A stretch of 60,000 bases of DNA. Source: Membranipora membranacea (taxonomy: Eukaryota; Bryozoa; Gymnolaemata; Cheilostomatida; Membraniporidae). Below the pieces are notes generated by a model, which made no database searches, was not told the origin of the DNA, and saw only the letters and a program-made list of their open reading frames with translations. The position numbers and the translations under genes are program-made. The DNA is taken from the NCBI GenBank assembly GCA_914767715.1, contig OU612070.1, positions 1,817,501-1,877,500 of the forward strand, given 5' to 3'. Positions 44,901 to 59,900 of this stretch are shown here, one piece after another; positions within the stretch are counted from its first letter, which is position 1, and each line of letters starts with the position of its first letter.

Positions 44901-47900
44901 CAGTATTATAACATTATAAATTAGAAAAAAACAGTATTACAACAATATAATGCTCTCAAATCGATACCTGTCATGTTGATAGACTGATTTGAAAATTTGA
45001 ATGAAAGTAACTTTAATTTGGTAGAGAGAATATCTATTTCATATTCTTCAATTATAATTGTTTGGGTATGTAGTTATATTCTCTTTTGACATGAGGGTAC
45101 AACTCCTCATTACTCTTTGGTATTTAGCATCCAAGATTGAACTGATCTCGATAGATGCAGAACCTATTACATTATTGCTTTGATGATGCTAAGATTAGCA
45201 TGGTTATTGAAATTATCTATAACTACTATTTTATTGGACTTGACTTCTGTTTACATTGCAGCATGGCTGGCGTTAGCAAAATTAAGGAGATAATTTTCTT
45301 CTCAATGTTCCAAATGATATGCTTAACAGTATAATTTCTACCGAATTTAATTCTCTACCTGTTACGCTACGCAGCATCTCTAAACGATTTTCTTTCAAGA
45401 AAGCCTTATTTCAATATTACATGCTACAATAATAATCTATATCCATTCAATCATCATATTTTTTTGTGTCACCCTACATAAAAGCAAATAAATTTCAACT
45501 TGCTGCAAACAAAATTAAACAACGTGAGTGAATGACAGGACTCACCGGTTGCCAAGGAGAGGCAATCCATTCAGCTCCTCCACATGGTGTGTTTTGGCAT
45601 CTCTTTCTCCTCACGGGTTTTTTCCCCTTACACCGCCTGTCACCGACCTTTTTGCCACTAGGATCTCGACACACAATTTTGCGTGTAGCAACTCCAGGAC
45701 CACATACAGACTTACACTAAAACAATCCAGGAAACCATTCATCTAATGGTTAGGTTAGTTTTGGTAGAGGGAGCTTATGTAGAAGTGAAGAAAGAAATTC
45801 AAAACTTGTGACCTATCAATTGAAATTGTATAGAAAGATCTTGTTACTGTAAGAAATAAATTCAAGAGGCGAGAGAGGGCAGATGTTAGCATAAATAGAC
45901 AATTGATTTGCTTAACACAACAATTATTTTACATCCCTGTGCACCCTCTGCGGACTTTACATATTTAATTTACCTTAGACCATTTAGAAGTTGTCCATTC
46001 TGAGCATGGTCCCATATTACATTTCCTAGCAGCCATTGGTCTACTGTCATCATCACATCGGTCATCACCTACAGTTATAGGCATGGACACTCCCACTTCC
46101 TGTCGCGCACAGAATACGAGACGGAACTGACGACCTTCACCGCAAGTCTCTGAGCAGCGGAACCAGTTAGAGAAATGCCAGCTTAAAACAAACAGTACAT
46201 ACACATTTTGTGATACACAAGCTTTGCCTCAATGACATAAAAATCTTTCTTTGGCATTTTGTTCGGATGGAATTCAATCAGATGGGTTAAAACTAATCAA
46301 TCAATAATATGTGTGTTATGTGAAATTCTCAGCAAATGGATGGGAACAATGAACTTTGCTTAGAGAGCTAGATTATTGTTATTGAAAGAGAAACTTAATT
46401 GCAATATGTTGAAATTGGAAGAAAATTATAGATGTATACTCACTATGGCAAGTCAGTTGGATCAACGGACAGAGGAGTTGTTGTTGATTTCGTGGTTAGA
46501 GTCGTTGTGGTGGGAGTCGTAGTGGTGGGATTCGTTGTGGTTGGAGTCGTTGTGGTTGGAGTCGTTGTGGTTGGTGTGGTTGTTGTAGGGGTGGTTGTTG
46601 TTGATGGTGGAGTTGTTGTTGGTGTTGCTGTTGTAGTTTGAGTTATTGACCCTAGTGCTGGAGAGCTGTCTTGAGTTGAGCTGTTGATGAGAGAGTTAAC
46701 TGTTGTTGAGATATCTACAGTCACCGTATCAATTGTTGAGCTGTGATCAGTTATTCCCTGTCTAGTAAAGCTTGCTGTGGTTGCACTATCTGTAGTGTAG
46801 ATAGAGACATCTTCAGAGGTAGAGCTGTCAACAGTTGAAACGTTGGCGTCAGTTGAGATTACACTTGTGAAGCCAGCAGAATTTGTTATGTCTGCTGTAG
46901 ACCTGTCTACAGTGGAAATTTCTGTAGTGGATATTTCTACTGATGATCTGGTTGAAGTTATGGCAGCAGAAGAACTTACTGAAACTGAACTGTCTGCGGT
47001 TGATATACCTACAACGGTAAAGCTGTCAACTGTGGAAGAGTCAGTGTCCGTTAAGGTTCCACTTGTGAAGTCAGCAGAAGTGGTGCTGTCTGCTGTAGAA
47101 CTTTCGTCGGTTGAACTTTCTGTTGTGGATCCTTCTAATGATGATTTGGTTGCAGTTGAGCTGTCCATAGCTGAAGATATATCTACAGTTGACTTGTCTG
47201 TGGCAGAACTAGCCGCAGTGGAGAAATCCTGAATGCTAGAGATGTCAACAGTTAAAGCGTCGGCTTCAGCTGAGGTACCACTAGTGAACCCAGCAGATGT
47301 TGTGATGTCTGCAGCTGTAGCCCTGTCCTCAGTGGAGCTCCCTGCTGTGGATGATCTGGTTAGAGTTGAGCTGCCCTCAGCAGAAGAAATAAATACAGTT
47401 GACATGTCAGTGACGAAACTAGCGGAAGTGGAGACATTTACAATTGTAGAGCTGTCATCAGTTGAAGCGTCAGTGGAACTCTCTGCTTTAGAGCTTTCTT
47501 CTGATGATCTTGTTGAGCTATCAGTAGCAGAAGAAGTATCTACTGTTGACTTGTCGGTGACATCTACAATCGTAGAGCTGCCAACAGTTACAATTTCGGC
47601 GTCAGTTGAGGTACCACTTGTGACGCCAGCAGAAGTGGTGATGTCTGCTGTAGACCTGTCTTCAATGGAGATTTCTATTGTGGAGCTTTCTACTGATGAT
47701 CTTCTTGAGCTATCAGTAGCAGAAAAAGTATCAACTGTTGACTTGTCGGATACAGAACTGACTCCGGAGGAGACATCTACATTTACAGAGCTGCCAACAG
47801 TTACAATTTCGACGTCAGTTGAGGTACCACTTGTGATGCCAGCAGAAGTTGTGATGTCTGCTGTAGACCTGTCTTCAACGGAGCTTTCTGTGGTGGAGCT

Positions 47901-50900
47901 TTCTACTGATGATCTTGTTGAGCTATCAGTAGCAGAAGAAGTATCTACTGTTGACTTGTCGGTGACAGAATTGACTCCGGTGGAGACATCTGCAATCGTA
48001 GAGCTGCCAACATTTACAACTTCGGCATCAGTTGGGGTACCACTTGTGACGCCAGCAGAAGTTGTGATGTCTGCTGTAGACCTGTCTTCAATGGAGCTTT
48101 CTGTCGTTGAGCTTTCTACTGACGATCTGGTTGCAGTTAAATTTTTTGTGGCAGAAGAAATGTCTACAGTTGATTTGTCTGTGACAGAACTGACTCTGGT
48201 GGAGACATATCCAATTTTAGAGCTGTCAACAGTTGAAACATCGGAGTCAGTTGAGGTACTAATTATGAAGCCAGTAGAAGGTGTGATGACAGCTGTAGAC
48301 TTTTCGTCGGTTGAACTTTCTTTTGTGGATCCTTCTAATGATGATCTGGTTGCAGATGAACTGTCCAGAACAGAAGATATATCTGCAGTTGACATGTCTG
48401 TGACCGAACTGACTCCGGTGAAGACAACCTCAATGGAAGAGCTGTTAACAGTTGAAGCATCAGCAGTACCACTTGTGACACCAGCAGAAGTGGTGATGTC
48501 TGCTGTAGACCTGTCTTCAGTGGAAGTGGAACTCTCTGCTGTGAAGCTCTCTACTGATGATCTGGTTGAGCTGTCAGTAGCAGAAGAAATATCTACAGTT
48601 GACTTGTCTGTGACAGAACTGGCTCCTGGGAAGACATCTACAATTGTAGAGCTATCATCAGTTGGAACATCGGAGTCAGTTGAGGTTCTAATTGTGAAGC
48701 CAGCAGAAGATATATCTACAGTTGACTTGTCTGTGACAGAACTGGCTGCAGTGGAGATATCCTCAATGGAAGAACTGTCAACAGTTGAATCATCAGAATC
48801 AGTTGCAGTACCACTTGTGACGCCAGCAGAAGTGGTGATGTCTGCTGTAGACCTGTCTTCAGAGGAAGTGGAACTCTCTGCTGTGAAGCTTTCTACTGAT
48901 GATCTGGTTGAGCTGTCATAAGCAGAAGAAGTATCTATTGTTGACTTGTCGGTGACAGAACTCACTCCAGTGGAGACATCTACAATCGTAGCGCTGTCAA
49001 CAGTTACAACTTCAGCGTCAGTTGAGGTACCAATGGTGAAGCCTGCAGAAGTTGTGTTATCTGCTGTAGCCCTGCCCTCAGTGGAACTCGCTGTTGTGGA
49101 TCTTTCTACTGATGATCTGGCTGCATCTGGGATGTCTGTAGCAGAAAAACTATCAACAGTTGACTTGTCTGTGACAGAACTGGCTGTCGCGTACACATCC
49201 TCTATGTTGTAGCTGCCAACAGCTGTAGGGTCAGTGTCAGTTGACATTGCACCTGAAAAGCTAGCTGGAGTGGTGGTAGCTGCGGTGATGCCATCTTCAG
49301 TGACACTGCCTATCGTGGAGCTTTCAGCTAATGAGCTGCTTGCAGTAATGCTTTCTGTAGAAGATGAAATGTTCACGGTGGGCATATCTACAATCGAGCT
49401 GGCTGTAGTTGTGACTTCTGCAACAGTGGAGTCTTCTGCAATTGAGCTTGCTGATATCAATCTGCCTGGAGTGGGGCTAGCTGCAGTGGACAGTAGAACA
49501 GTAGAGCTGTCAACTGTGGAAGAGTCAGTGTCAGTTGAGATTCCGCTTGTGATGCCAGCAGAAGTTATGATGTCTGCTGTAGCCTTGCCCTCAGTGGAAC
49601 TCTCTGTTGTCGATCTTTCTATGGATAATCTGGTTGCAGTTGACCTGTCTGTAGCAGATGCTATTTCTACAGTTGACTTGACTGTGATAGAACTGGATGC
49701 AGTTGAGACATCCCCAATGGCAGAGCTGTCAACAGTTGAATCGTCAGTTGAGATTCTATCTGTGATGCTAGCAGAAATGGTGATGTCTGCTCTAGACCTA
49801 TCTTCAGTGGAACTCTCTGTAGTGAATCTTTCTACAGATGATCTGGTTACAGTTGAACTGTCCACGACAAAAGAAATATCTGCAGTTGACTTGGCTGTGA
49901 CAGATCTGGATGCAGTGGAGACATCTACAAAGGTAGCACTGTCAACAGTTGAAGCGTCGGCATTAGTTGAGATTCCACCTGTGAAGCTAGCAGAAGTGGT
50001 GCTGTCTGCTGTAGAGGTGTATTCAATGGAACTTTCCATTGTCGGACTCGCTACTGATGATCTGGCTCTAGCTGAACTGTATGTAGCAGAAGAAATATTT
50101 TCAGTTGACTTGTCTGTGACAGAACTTGCCCTTGTGGAGACATCTGCAATGGTGACACTGTCATCAGTTGAAGAGTCGGCGTCAGATGAGATTTCACTGT
50201 TGAACGTAGCAGAAGTGGTGATGTCTGCTGCAGACTGGTCTTCAGTGGAACTCTCTGTTGTCAAGCTTCCTGCTAATGATCTGGCTGCATCTGAGCTGTC
50301 TGTAGCAGAAGAAATATCTACAGTTGTCTTGTCTTTGACGAAGCTGGCTTCAGTAGAGATACCTACAATGGTGATGCTGTCAACAGTTGAATAGTCATTG
50401 TCAGTTGAGATTCCACTGGTGATGGTAGCAGAAGTGGTGATATCTGCTGTAGACTGGTCATCAGTGGAACTCCTTGCTGTAGATTTTTCCACTAATGAGG
50501 CAGCTGCAGCTGAGCCGTCTGTAGCAGAAGAAATATCAATAGTTGACCTGTCTGTGACAGATCTGGCTCCAGTTGTGACAACTACATTGGCCGCGCTGTC
50601 ATCAGTGGTGAAATCTGCAGTCGACTGGTCTTCAGTGGAACTCCCTGCTGTGGAGATTTCTACTAATGAGCCGGCTGCATCTGTGCTGTCTGTAGCAGAA
50701 GAAATATTGACAGTTGACTTATCTACAACAGAAATGGCTGCAGTGGACAACGCTTCAACGGTAGAGTTTTCAACACTTGAAGAGTTAGTGTCAGTAGAGA
50801 TTCCACCTGTGAAGCTAGCAGAAGTTGTTCTGTCTGCTGAAGAGTTGTCTTTAGAGGGAGAAATATCTATAGTTGACTTGTCGGCGACAGCACTGGCTCC

Positions 50901-53900
50901 AACTGTGGTGACATCTACAATGGTGGAGCTGGCACCAATTGAAGAGTCGGCGCCAGTTGAGATACCACTCGTTAAGCTAGCAGAAGTGGTGATGTAAGCT
51001 GTAGACTTGTCTTCAGCGAAACTCTCTGTTGTGGAGTTTTCTACTAATGGGCCAGCTGCAGCTGAGCTCTCTGTAGTAGAGGAAATATCTACAGTCGACT
51101 TGTTGGCAACAGAACTGGCTGCAGCAGAGACATCTACAATGGTGGAGCTGTCAACAGTTGAAGAGTCAATGTCAGTTGATATCCCACTCAGGAAGCTAGT
51201 GGAAGTGGTGATGTTTGCTGTAGACTTGTCTTCAGCAGAACTTTCTGTTGTGGAGCTTTCTACTAATGAGCCGGCAACAGCTGAGCTGTCCGTAGCACGA
51301 GAAATGTTTGCAGAGGACTTGTCTGTGACAAAACCTGCTGCAGTGGAGACATCTACAATGGTAGAGCTGTCAACAGCTGAATTGTCGGCAGCAGTTGAGA
51401 TTCCACTAGTGAAGGTAGCAGTAGTGGTGAATTTTGCTGTAAACTTGTCTTCAGCGGAACTCTCTGTTGTGGAGCTTTCTACAAATGATCCTGCTGCAGC
51501 TGAGCTGACTATAGCAGGAGAATCATCTACGGTCGACTTGCCAATGACAAAACTGGCTGCAGTTGAGATATCTACTAAGGTGGAGCCGTCAACGGCTGAT
51601 GAGTCGGTGTCAGTTGAGATCCCACTGGTGAGGCTAGCAGAAGTGGTGATATCTGCTGTAGAGATGTGTTCAGTTGAACTCTCCATTGTGGAGCTTTCTC
51701 CTAATAAGCCAGCTGCAGCTGAGTTGTCTGTAACAGAAGAAATATCTGCAGAGGACTTGTCTGTGACAAAACCGGCAGCAGTGGAGACATCTACAACGGT
51801 GGAGCTGTCAACCACTGAAGAGTCGTTGTCAGTTGATATCCCACTGGTGAGGCTAGCAGAAGTGGTGCTGTCTGCTGTAGACTTGTCTTCAGCGGAACTC
51901 TCCGTTGTGGAGCTTTCTACAAATGATCCAGCTGCAGCTGAGCTGTCTGTAGCAGGAGAATCATCTACGGTTGACTTGCCGATGACAGAACTGGCTGCAG
52001 TTGAGACATCTACAATGGTTGAGCTGTCAACAGCTGGAGAGTCGACATCGATTGAGACCCCACTGGCGAATGTCGCAGAAGTGGTGATGTCTGCTGTAGA
52101 CTTGTCTTCAGTGGAAATCTCTGTTGTGGAGCTTTCAACTAATGAACCGGCTGCAGCTGAGCTGTCTGTAGCAGGTGAAGTATCTACAGTTGAATTGTCT
52201 GCGACAGAACTTGCTCCAATTGTGGAGACATATACAATGGTAGAGCTGATACCAGTTGAATCGTCTGTGCCTGTTGAGAATCCACCCATGAAGCTAGTAG
52301 AAGTTGTGCTGTTTGCTGAAGAGCTGTATCCAATGGAACTCACTGTTGTGGAGCTTTCTACTGATGATATGGCTCTAGCTGAGCTGTCTGTAGCAGGAGA
52401 GATATCTACTGTTGACTTGCGCGCGGCAGGACTGGCTCCAACTGTGGAGAAATTGACAATGGTGGAGCTGTCACCAGTTGAATAGTCGGCGCCTGTTGAG
52501 ATTCCACTTGTGAAGGTAGCTGAAGTGGTAATGTCATCTGTAGACTTGTTTTCAGTGGTACTCTCTGTGGTGGAGCTTTCTACTAATGAGCCGGCTGCAG
52601 CTGAGCTGTCTGTAGCAGAAGATATATCTGCAGAAGATCTGTCTGTGACAGAACTGGCTGCAGTTGAGACATCTACAATGGTGGAGCTGTCGATAGCTGA
52701 AGAGTCGGCGAGAATTGATTTTCCACTGGTAAAGCTAGCAGAAGTGGTGATGTGTGCTGTAGACTTATCATCAGTGGAACTCTCTGTTGTGGAGCTTTCT
52801 ATTAATGATCCGGCTGCAGCTGAGCTGGCTGCAGCTGAGCTGACCGTAGCAGAAGAAATATCGGCAGAGAAGTTGTCTGTGACAGAACTGGGTCCAGTGG
52901 AGACAGCTAAAATAGTGGACCTGTCATCAGTTGAATCGTTGGCATCAGTTGAGACCCCACTGGTGAAGCTAGCAGAATTGATGTTGTCTGCTGTAGACTT
53001 GCCTTCAGTTGAACTCTCTGTTGTTGAGCTTTCTACTAATGATCCCGCTGCAGCTGGGCTTTCTGTAGCAGAAGTAATATCTGCAGTTGACTTGTCTTCG
53101 AAAGAACTGGCTCCGGTGGAGACATCTACAATTGTGGAGCTGTCAACAGCTGGCGAGTCGGTGTCAGTTGATAATCCACTGGTGAAGCTAGCAGAAGTTG
53201 TGATATCTGCTGTAGACTTGTCATCAGTTGACCTCGATGTTGTTGAGCTCTCTACTAATGAGCCGGCTGCAGCTGCGCTGTCTGTAGCAGAAGAAATATC
53301 TGCAGAGGATCTGTCTGTGACAGAACTGTCTGCAGTTGGGACATCTACAATGGTGGAGCTGTCGATTGCTGAAGAGTCGGCGACAGTTGATTTTCCAATG
53401 GTGAAGCTAGCAGAAGTGGTGATGTCTGCTGCAGACTCTTCTTCAGTAATACTCTCTGTTGTTGAGCTTTCTACTGATGAGCCAAGTGCAGCTGAGCTGT
53501 CCGTAGCGGAAGAAATATCTGCAGAGGACTTATCTGTGACAGAACTGACTGCAGTGGACACATCTATAAGGGTGGAGCTGTAAACCGCTGAAGAGTCGGA
53601 GTCAGTTGAGTTTCCACTGGTGAAGCTAGCAGAAGTGGTCCTGCTTGCTGTAGACTGGTCTTCAGTGGAACTCTCTGTTGTGGAGCTTTCTCCTAATAAG
53701 CCGGCTCCAGCTGAGCTGTCTGTACCAGAAGAAATATCTGCGGAAGACTTGTCTGCGACAGAACTGGCTGCAACAGTTGAAGCATCAACGTCAATTGAGT
53801 TCCCACTCGTGGAGCTAGCGGAAGTGGTGATGTTTACTGTAGACTTGTCTTTAGCGGAACTCTCTGTTGTGGAGCTTTCTACTAATGATCTGGATGCAGC

Positions 53901-56900
53901 TGAGCTGTCCGTAGCAGGAGAATCATCTAGGGTTGACGTGCCAATGACAGAACTGGCTGCAGTTGAGACATCTACAATGGTGGAGCTGTCAACAGCTGCA
54001 GAGTCGGCGTCAGTTGATATTCCACTGGTGAGGCTAGCAGAAGTGGTGCTGTCTGCTATAGACTTGCTTTCAGTAGAACTTTCTGTTGTAGAGCTTTCTA
54101 CTGACGATTCAGCTGCAGCTGAGCTGTCCGTAGCAAGAGAAATGTTTGCAGAGGACTTGTCTGTGACAAAACCGGCAGCGGTGGAGACATCTACAACAGT
54201 GGAGCTGTCAACCACTGAAGAGTCGTTGTCAGTTGATATCCCACTGATGAGGCTAGCAGAAGTGGTGCTGTCTGCTGTAAACTTGTCTTCAGCGGAACTC
54301 TCCGTTGTGGAGCTTTCTACAAATGATCCAGCTGCAGCTGAGCTGTCTGTAGCAGGAGAATCATCTACGGTTGACTTGCCGATGACAGAACTGGCTGCAG
54401 TTGAGACATCTACAATGGTTGAGCTGTCAACAGCTGAAGAGTCGACATCGATTGAGACCCCACTGGCGAATGTCGCAGAAGTGGTGATGTCTGCTGTAGA
54501 CTTGTCTTCAGTGGAAATCTCTGTTGTGGAGCTTTCAACTAATGAACCGGCTGCAGCTGAGCTGTCTGTAGCAGGTGAAGTATCTACAGTTGACTTGTCT
54601 GCGACAGAACTTGCTCCAATTGTGGAGACATATACAATGGTAGAGCTGATACCAGTTGAATCGTCGGTGCCTGTTGAGAATCCACCCATGAAGCTAGTAG
54701 AAGTTGTGCTGTTTGCTGAAGAGCTGTATCCAATGGAATTCACTGTTGTGGAGCTTTCTACTGATGATATGGCTCTAGCTGAGCTGTCTGTAGCAGGAGA
54801 GATATCTACTGTTGACTTGCCCGCGGCAGGACTGGCTCCAACTGTGGAGAAATTGACAATGGTGGAGCTGTCACCAGTTGAATAGTCGGCGCCTGTTGAG
54901 ATTCCACTTGTGAAGGTAGCTGAAGTGGTAATGTCATCTGTAGACTTGTTTTCAGTGGTACTCTCTGTGGTGGAGCTTTCTACTAATGAGCCGGCTGCAG
55001 CTGAGCTGTCTGTAGCAGAAGATATATCTGCAGAAGATCTGTCTGTGACAGAACTGGCTGCAGTTGAGACATCTACAATGGTGGAGCTGTCGATAGCTGA
55101 AGAGTTGGCGAGAGTTGATTTTCCACTGGTAAAGCTAGCAGAAGTGGTGATGTGTGCTGTAGACTTATCATCAGTGGAACTCTCCGTTGTGGAGCTTGCA
55201 ACAAATGATCCAGCTGGTGCTGAGCTCTCTGTAGCAGGAGAATCATCTACGGTTGACTTGCCAATGACAAAACTGGCTGCAGTTGAGACATCTACAATGG
55301 TTGAGCTGTCAACAGCTGAAGAGTCGGCATCGATTGAGACCCCACTGGCGAATGTCGCAGAAGTGGTGATGTCTGCTGTAAACTTGTCTTCAGTGGAAAT
55401 CTCTGTTGTGGAGCTTTCAACTAATGAGCCGGCTGCAGCTGAGCTGTCTGTAGCAGGTGAAATATCTATAATTGACCTATCCGCGACAGAACTTGCTCCA
55501 ATTGTGGAGACATATACAATGGTAGAGCTGTTGCTAGTTGAATCGTCGGTGCCTGTTGAGAAACCTCCCATGAAGCTAGTAGAAGTTGTGCTGTTTGCTG
55601 AAGAGCTGTATCCAATGGAACTCACTGTTGTGGAGCTTTCTACTGATGATATGGCTCTAGCTGAGCTGTCTGTAGCAGGAGAGATATCTACTGTTGACTT
55701 GCCCGCGGCAGGACTGGCTCCAACTGTGGAGAAATTGACAATGGTGGAGCTGTCACCAGTTGAATAGTCGGCGCCTGTTGAAATTCCACTTGTGAAGGTA
55801 GCTGAAGTGGTAATGTCATCTGTAGACTTGTTTTCAGCGGTACTCTCTGTGGTGGAGCTTTCTACTAATGAGCCGGCTGCAGCTGAGCTGTCTGTAGCAG
55901 AAGAAATATCTGCAGAAGATCTGTCTGTGACAGAACTGGCTGCAGTTGAGACATCTACAATGGTGGAGCTGTCGATGGCTGAAGAGTCGGCGAGAGTTAA
56001 TTTTCCACTGGTAAAGCTAGCAGAAGTGGTGATGTGTGCTGTAGACTTATCATCAGTGGAACTCTCCGTTGTGGAGCTTGCAACAAATGATCCAGCTGGT
56101 GCTGAGCTCTCTGTAGCAGGAGAATCATCTACGGTTGACTTGCCAATGACAAAACTGGCTGCAGTTGAGACATCTACAATGGTTGAGCTGTCAACAGCTG
56201 AAGAGTCGGCATCGATTGAGACCCCACTGGCGAATGTCGCAGAAGTGGTGATGTCTGCTGTAAACTTGTCTTCAGTGGAAATCTCTGTTGTGGAGCTTTC
56301 AACTAATGAGCCGGCTGCAGCTGAGCTGTCTGTAGCAGGTGAAATATCTATAATTGACCTATCCGCGACAGAACTTGCTGCAATTGTGGAGACATATACA
56401 ATGGTAGAGCTGTTGCTAGTTGAATCGTCGGTGCCTGTTGAGAAACCACCCATGAAGCTAGTAGAAGTTGTGCTGTTTGCTGAAGAGCTGTATCCAATGG
56501 AACTCACTGTTGTGGGGCTTTCTACTGATGATATGGCTCTTGCTGAGCTGTCAGTACCAGAAGAAATATCGACAGTTGACTTGTCGACAACAGAACTGGC
56601 TGCAGTGGAGACATCTACAATGGTGGAGCTGTCGAAAGCTGAAGAGTCGGTGTCAGTTGATATTCCACTGGTAAAGCTAGCAGAAGTGGTGATGTGTGGT
56701 GTAGACTTATCATCAGTGAAACTCTCTGTTGTGGAGCTTTCTATTAATGATCCGGCTGCAGGTGAGCTGACCGTAGCAGAAGAAGTATTGGCAGAGGAGT
56801 TGTCTGTGACAGAACTGGCTGCGGTGGAGACATCTACGAGGGTGGAGCTGACAACAGCTGGTGGGTCGGCGTCAGTTAAAACTCCACTGGTAAAGCTAGC

Positions 56901-59900
56901 AGAAGTTGTGATATCTGCTGTAGACTTGTCATCAGTTGACCTCGATGTTGTTGAGCTCTCTACTAATGAGCCGGCTGCAGCTGAGCTGTCTGAAGCAGAA
57001 GAAATATCGACAGTTGACTTGCCAGCAACAGAACTGGCTGCAGTGGAGACATCTACAATTGTGGAGCTGTCGATAGCTGATGAGTCGGTGTCAGTTGATT
57101 TTCCACTAGTGAAGCTAGCGGAAGTGGTGAGGTCTGCTGTAGATTTGTCTTCAGTGGTACTCTCTGTTGTTGAGCTTTCTACTGATGAGCCAACTGCAGC
57201 TGAGCTGTCCGTAGCAAAAGCAATATCTGCAGAGGACTTGTCTGTGACAGAACTGGCTGCAGTGGAGACATCTACAATGGTGGAGCTGTCAACAGTTGAA
57301 GAGTCAGCGCCAGTTAAGATTCCAATGGTGAAGCTAGCAGAAGTGGTGTTGTCTGCTGTAGACTTGCCTTCTGTAGAACTCTCTGTTGTGGAGCTTTCTA
57401 CTATCGATCCCGCTGCAGCTGGGCTTTCTGTAGCAGAAGTAATATCTGCAGTTGACTGGTCTACGACAGACCTGGCTCCAGTGGAGACATCTACAATTGT
57501 GGAGCTGTCAACAGCTGACGAGACGGTGTCAGTTGATAATCCGCTGGTGAAGCTAGCAGAAGTTGTGATATCTGCTGTAGATTTGTCATCAGTTGACCTC
57601 AATGTTGTGGAGCTTTCTACTAATGAGCCGGCTGCATCTGAGCTGTCTGTAGCTGAAGAATCATCCACGGTTGACTTGCCAATGACAGAACTGGCTGCAG
57701 TGGGGACATCTACGAGGGTAGGGGTGTCAACAGCTGATGGGACGGCATCAGTTGAGATTTCGCTAGCGAAGCTAGCAAAAGTGGTGCTTTCTGTTGTAGA
57801 CTTGTCATCAGTAGAACTCACTGTTGTGGAGCTTTCTACTAATGAGCCGGCTGTAGCTGAGCTGTCTGTCGCAGAAGAAATATCTGTAGAGGACTTGTCT
57901 GTGACAGAACTGGCTGCAGTTGAGACATCTACAATGGTGGAGCTGTCGATAGCTGAAGAGTCGGTGTCAGTTGATTTTCCACTAGTGAAGCTAGCAGAAG
58001 TGGTGATGTGTGCTGTAGACTTGTCTTCAGTGGTACTCTCTGTTGTTGAGCTTTTAACTAATGAGCCGGCTGTAGTTGAGCTGTCTGTAGCAGAAGAAAT
58101 ATTGGCAGAGGAGTTTTCTGTGACAGAACTGGCTGCGGTGGAGACATCTACGATGGTGGAGCTATCATCTGTTGAATCCTTGGCGTCAGATGAGATCCCC
58201 CTGGTTACGCTAGCAGAAGTGGTGATGTCTGCTGCAGACTTGTCGTCAGTTGAACTCCCTGTTGTAGAGTTTACTACTAAGGATCCGGCTCTAGCTGGGC
58301 TGTGTGGAGCAGAAGTAATATCTTCAGTTGACTTGTCTTCGGCAGAACTTGCTCCAGTGGAGACATCTACAATCGTAAGTCTGTCACCAGCTGGAGAGTC
58401 GGTGTCAGTTGATAATCCACTGGTTAAGGTAGCAGAAGTTGTGATATCTCGTGTAGACTTGTCATCAGTTGGCCTCGATGTTGTGGAGCTTGCTAGTAAT
58501 GAGTCGGCTGCAGCTGAGCTGTCTGTAGCAGAAGAAATATCTGCAGAGGACCTGTCAGTGACAGAACTGTCTGCAGTTGGGACATCTACAATGGTGGAGC
58601 TGTGGACAGCTGAAGAGTCGGCGTCAGTTGGTATTCCAATGGTGAAGCTAGCAGAAGTGGTGATGTCTGCTGCAGACTTTCCTTCAGTAATACTCTGTGT
58701 TGTTGAGCTTTCTACTGAGGAGCCAACTGCAGCTGAGCTGTCCGTAGCAGAAGAAATATCTGCAGAGGACCTGTCTGTGACAGAACTGTCTGCAGTTGGG
58801 ACATCTACAATGGTGGAGCTGTCAACAGTTGAAGTCTCTGCGTCAGTTGAGATCCCACTGGTGAAGCTAGCAGAAGTGGTGCTGTCTGCTATAAACTTGT
58901 TTTCAGTAGTACTCACTGTTGCTGAGCTTTCTCCTAATGAGCCAGCTCCAGCTAAGCTGTCTGTAGCAGAAGAAATATCTGCAGAGGACCTGTCTGTGAC
59001 AGAACTGTCTGCAGTTGGGACATCTACAATGGTGGGGCGGTGGACAGCTGAAGAGTCAGCGCCAGTTAAGATTCCAATGGTGAAGCTAGCGGAAGTGGTG
59101 TTGTCTGCTGTAGACTTGCCTTCTGTAGAACTCTCTGTTGTGGAGCTTTGTACTATTGATCCCGCTGCAGCTGGGCTTTCTGTAGCAGAAGTAATATCTG
59201 CAGTTGACTTGTCTACGACAGACCTGGCTCCAGTGGAGACATCTACAATTGTGGAGCTGTCAACAGCTGACGAGACGGTGTCAGTTGATAATTCGCTGGT
59301 GAAGCTAGCAGAAGTTGTGATATCTGCTGTAGATTTGTCATCAGTTGACCTCAATGTTGTGGAGCTTTCTACTAATGAGCCGGCTGCATCTGAGCTGTCT
59401 GTAGCTGAAAAATCATCCACGGTTGACTTGCCAATGACAGAACTGGCTGCAGTGGGGACATCTATGAGGGTGGGGGTGTCAACAGCTGATGGGACGGCAT
59501 CAGTTGAGATTTCACTGGCGAAGCTAGCAAAAGTGGTGCTTTCTGTTGTAGACTTGTCATCAGTAGAACTCACTGTTGTGGAGCTTTCTACTAATGAGCC
59601 GGCTGCAGCTGAGCTGTCTGTCGCAGAAGAAATATCTGTAGAGGACTTGTCTGTGACAGAACTGGCTGCAGTTGAGACATCCACAATGGTGGAGCTGTCG
59701 ATAGCTGAAGAGTCGGTGTCAGTTGATCTTCCACTAGTGAAGCTAGCAGAAGTGGTGAGGTCTGCTGTAGATTTGTCTTCAGTGGTACTCTCTGTTGTTG
59801 AGCTTTCTACCGATGAGCCAACTGCAGCTGAGCTGTCCGTAGCAGAAGAAATATCTGCAGAGGACTTGTCTGTGACAGAACTGGCTGCAGTGGAGACATC

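Noticed and set aside
46843-56674. Very long plus-strand open frames (up to 562 codons) opposite the mucin exon
   Set aside because: They are antisense images of the 219-bp coding repeat; their Val/Leu/Ser/Asp-rich text follows from the codons of the other strand, they are broken at several points, and they have no domain or splice support.
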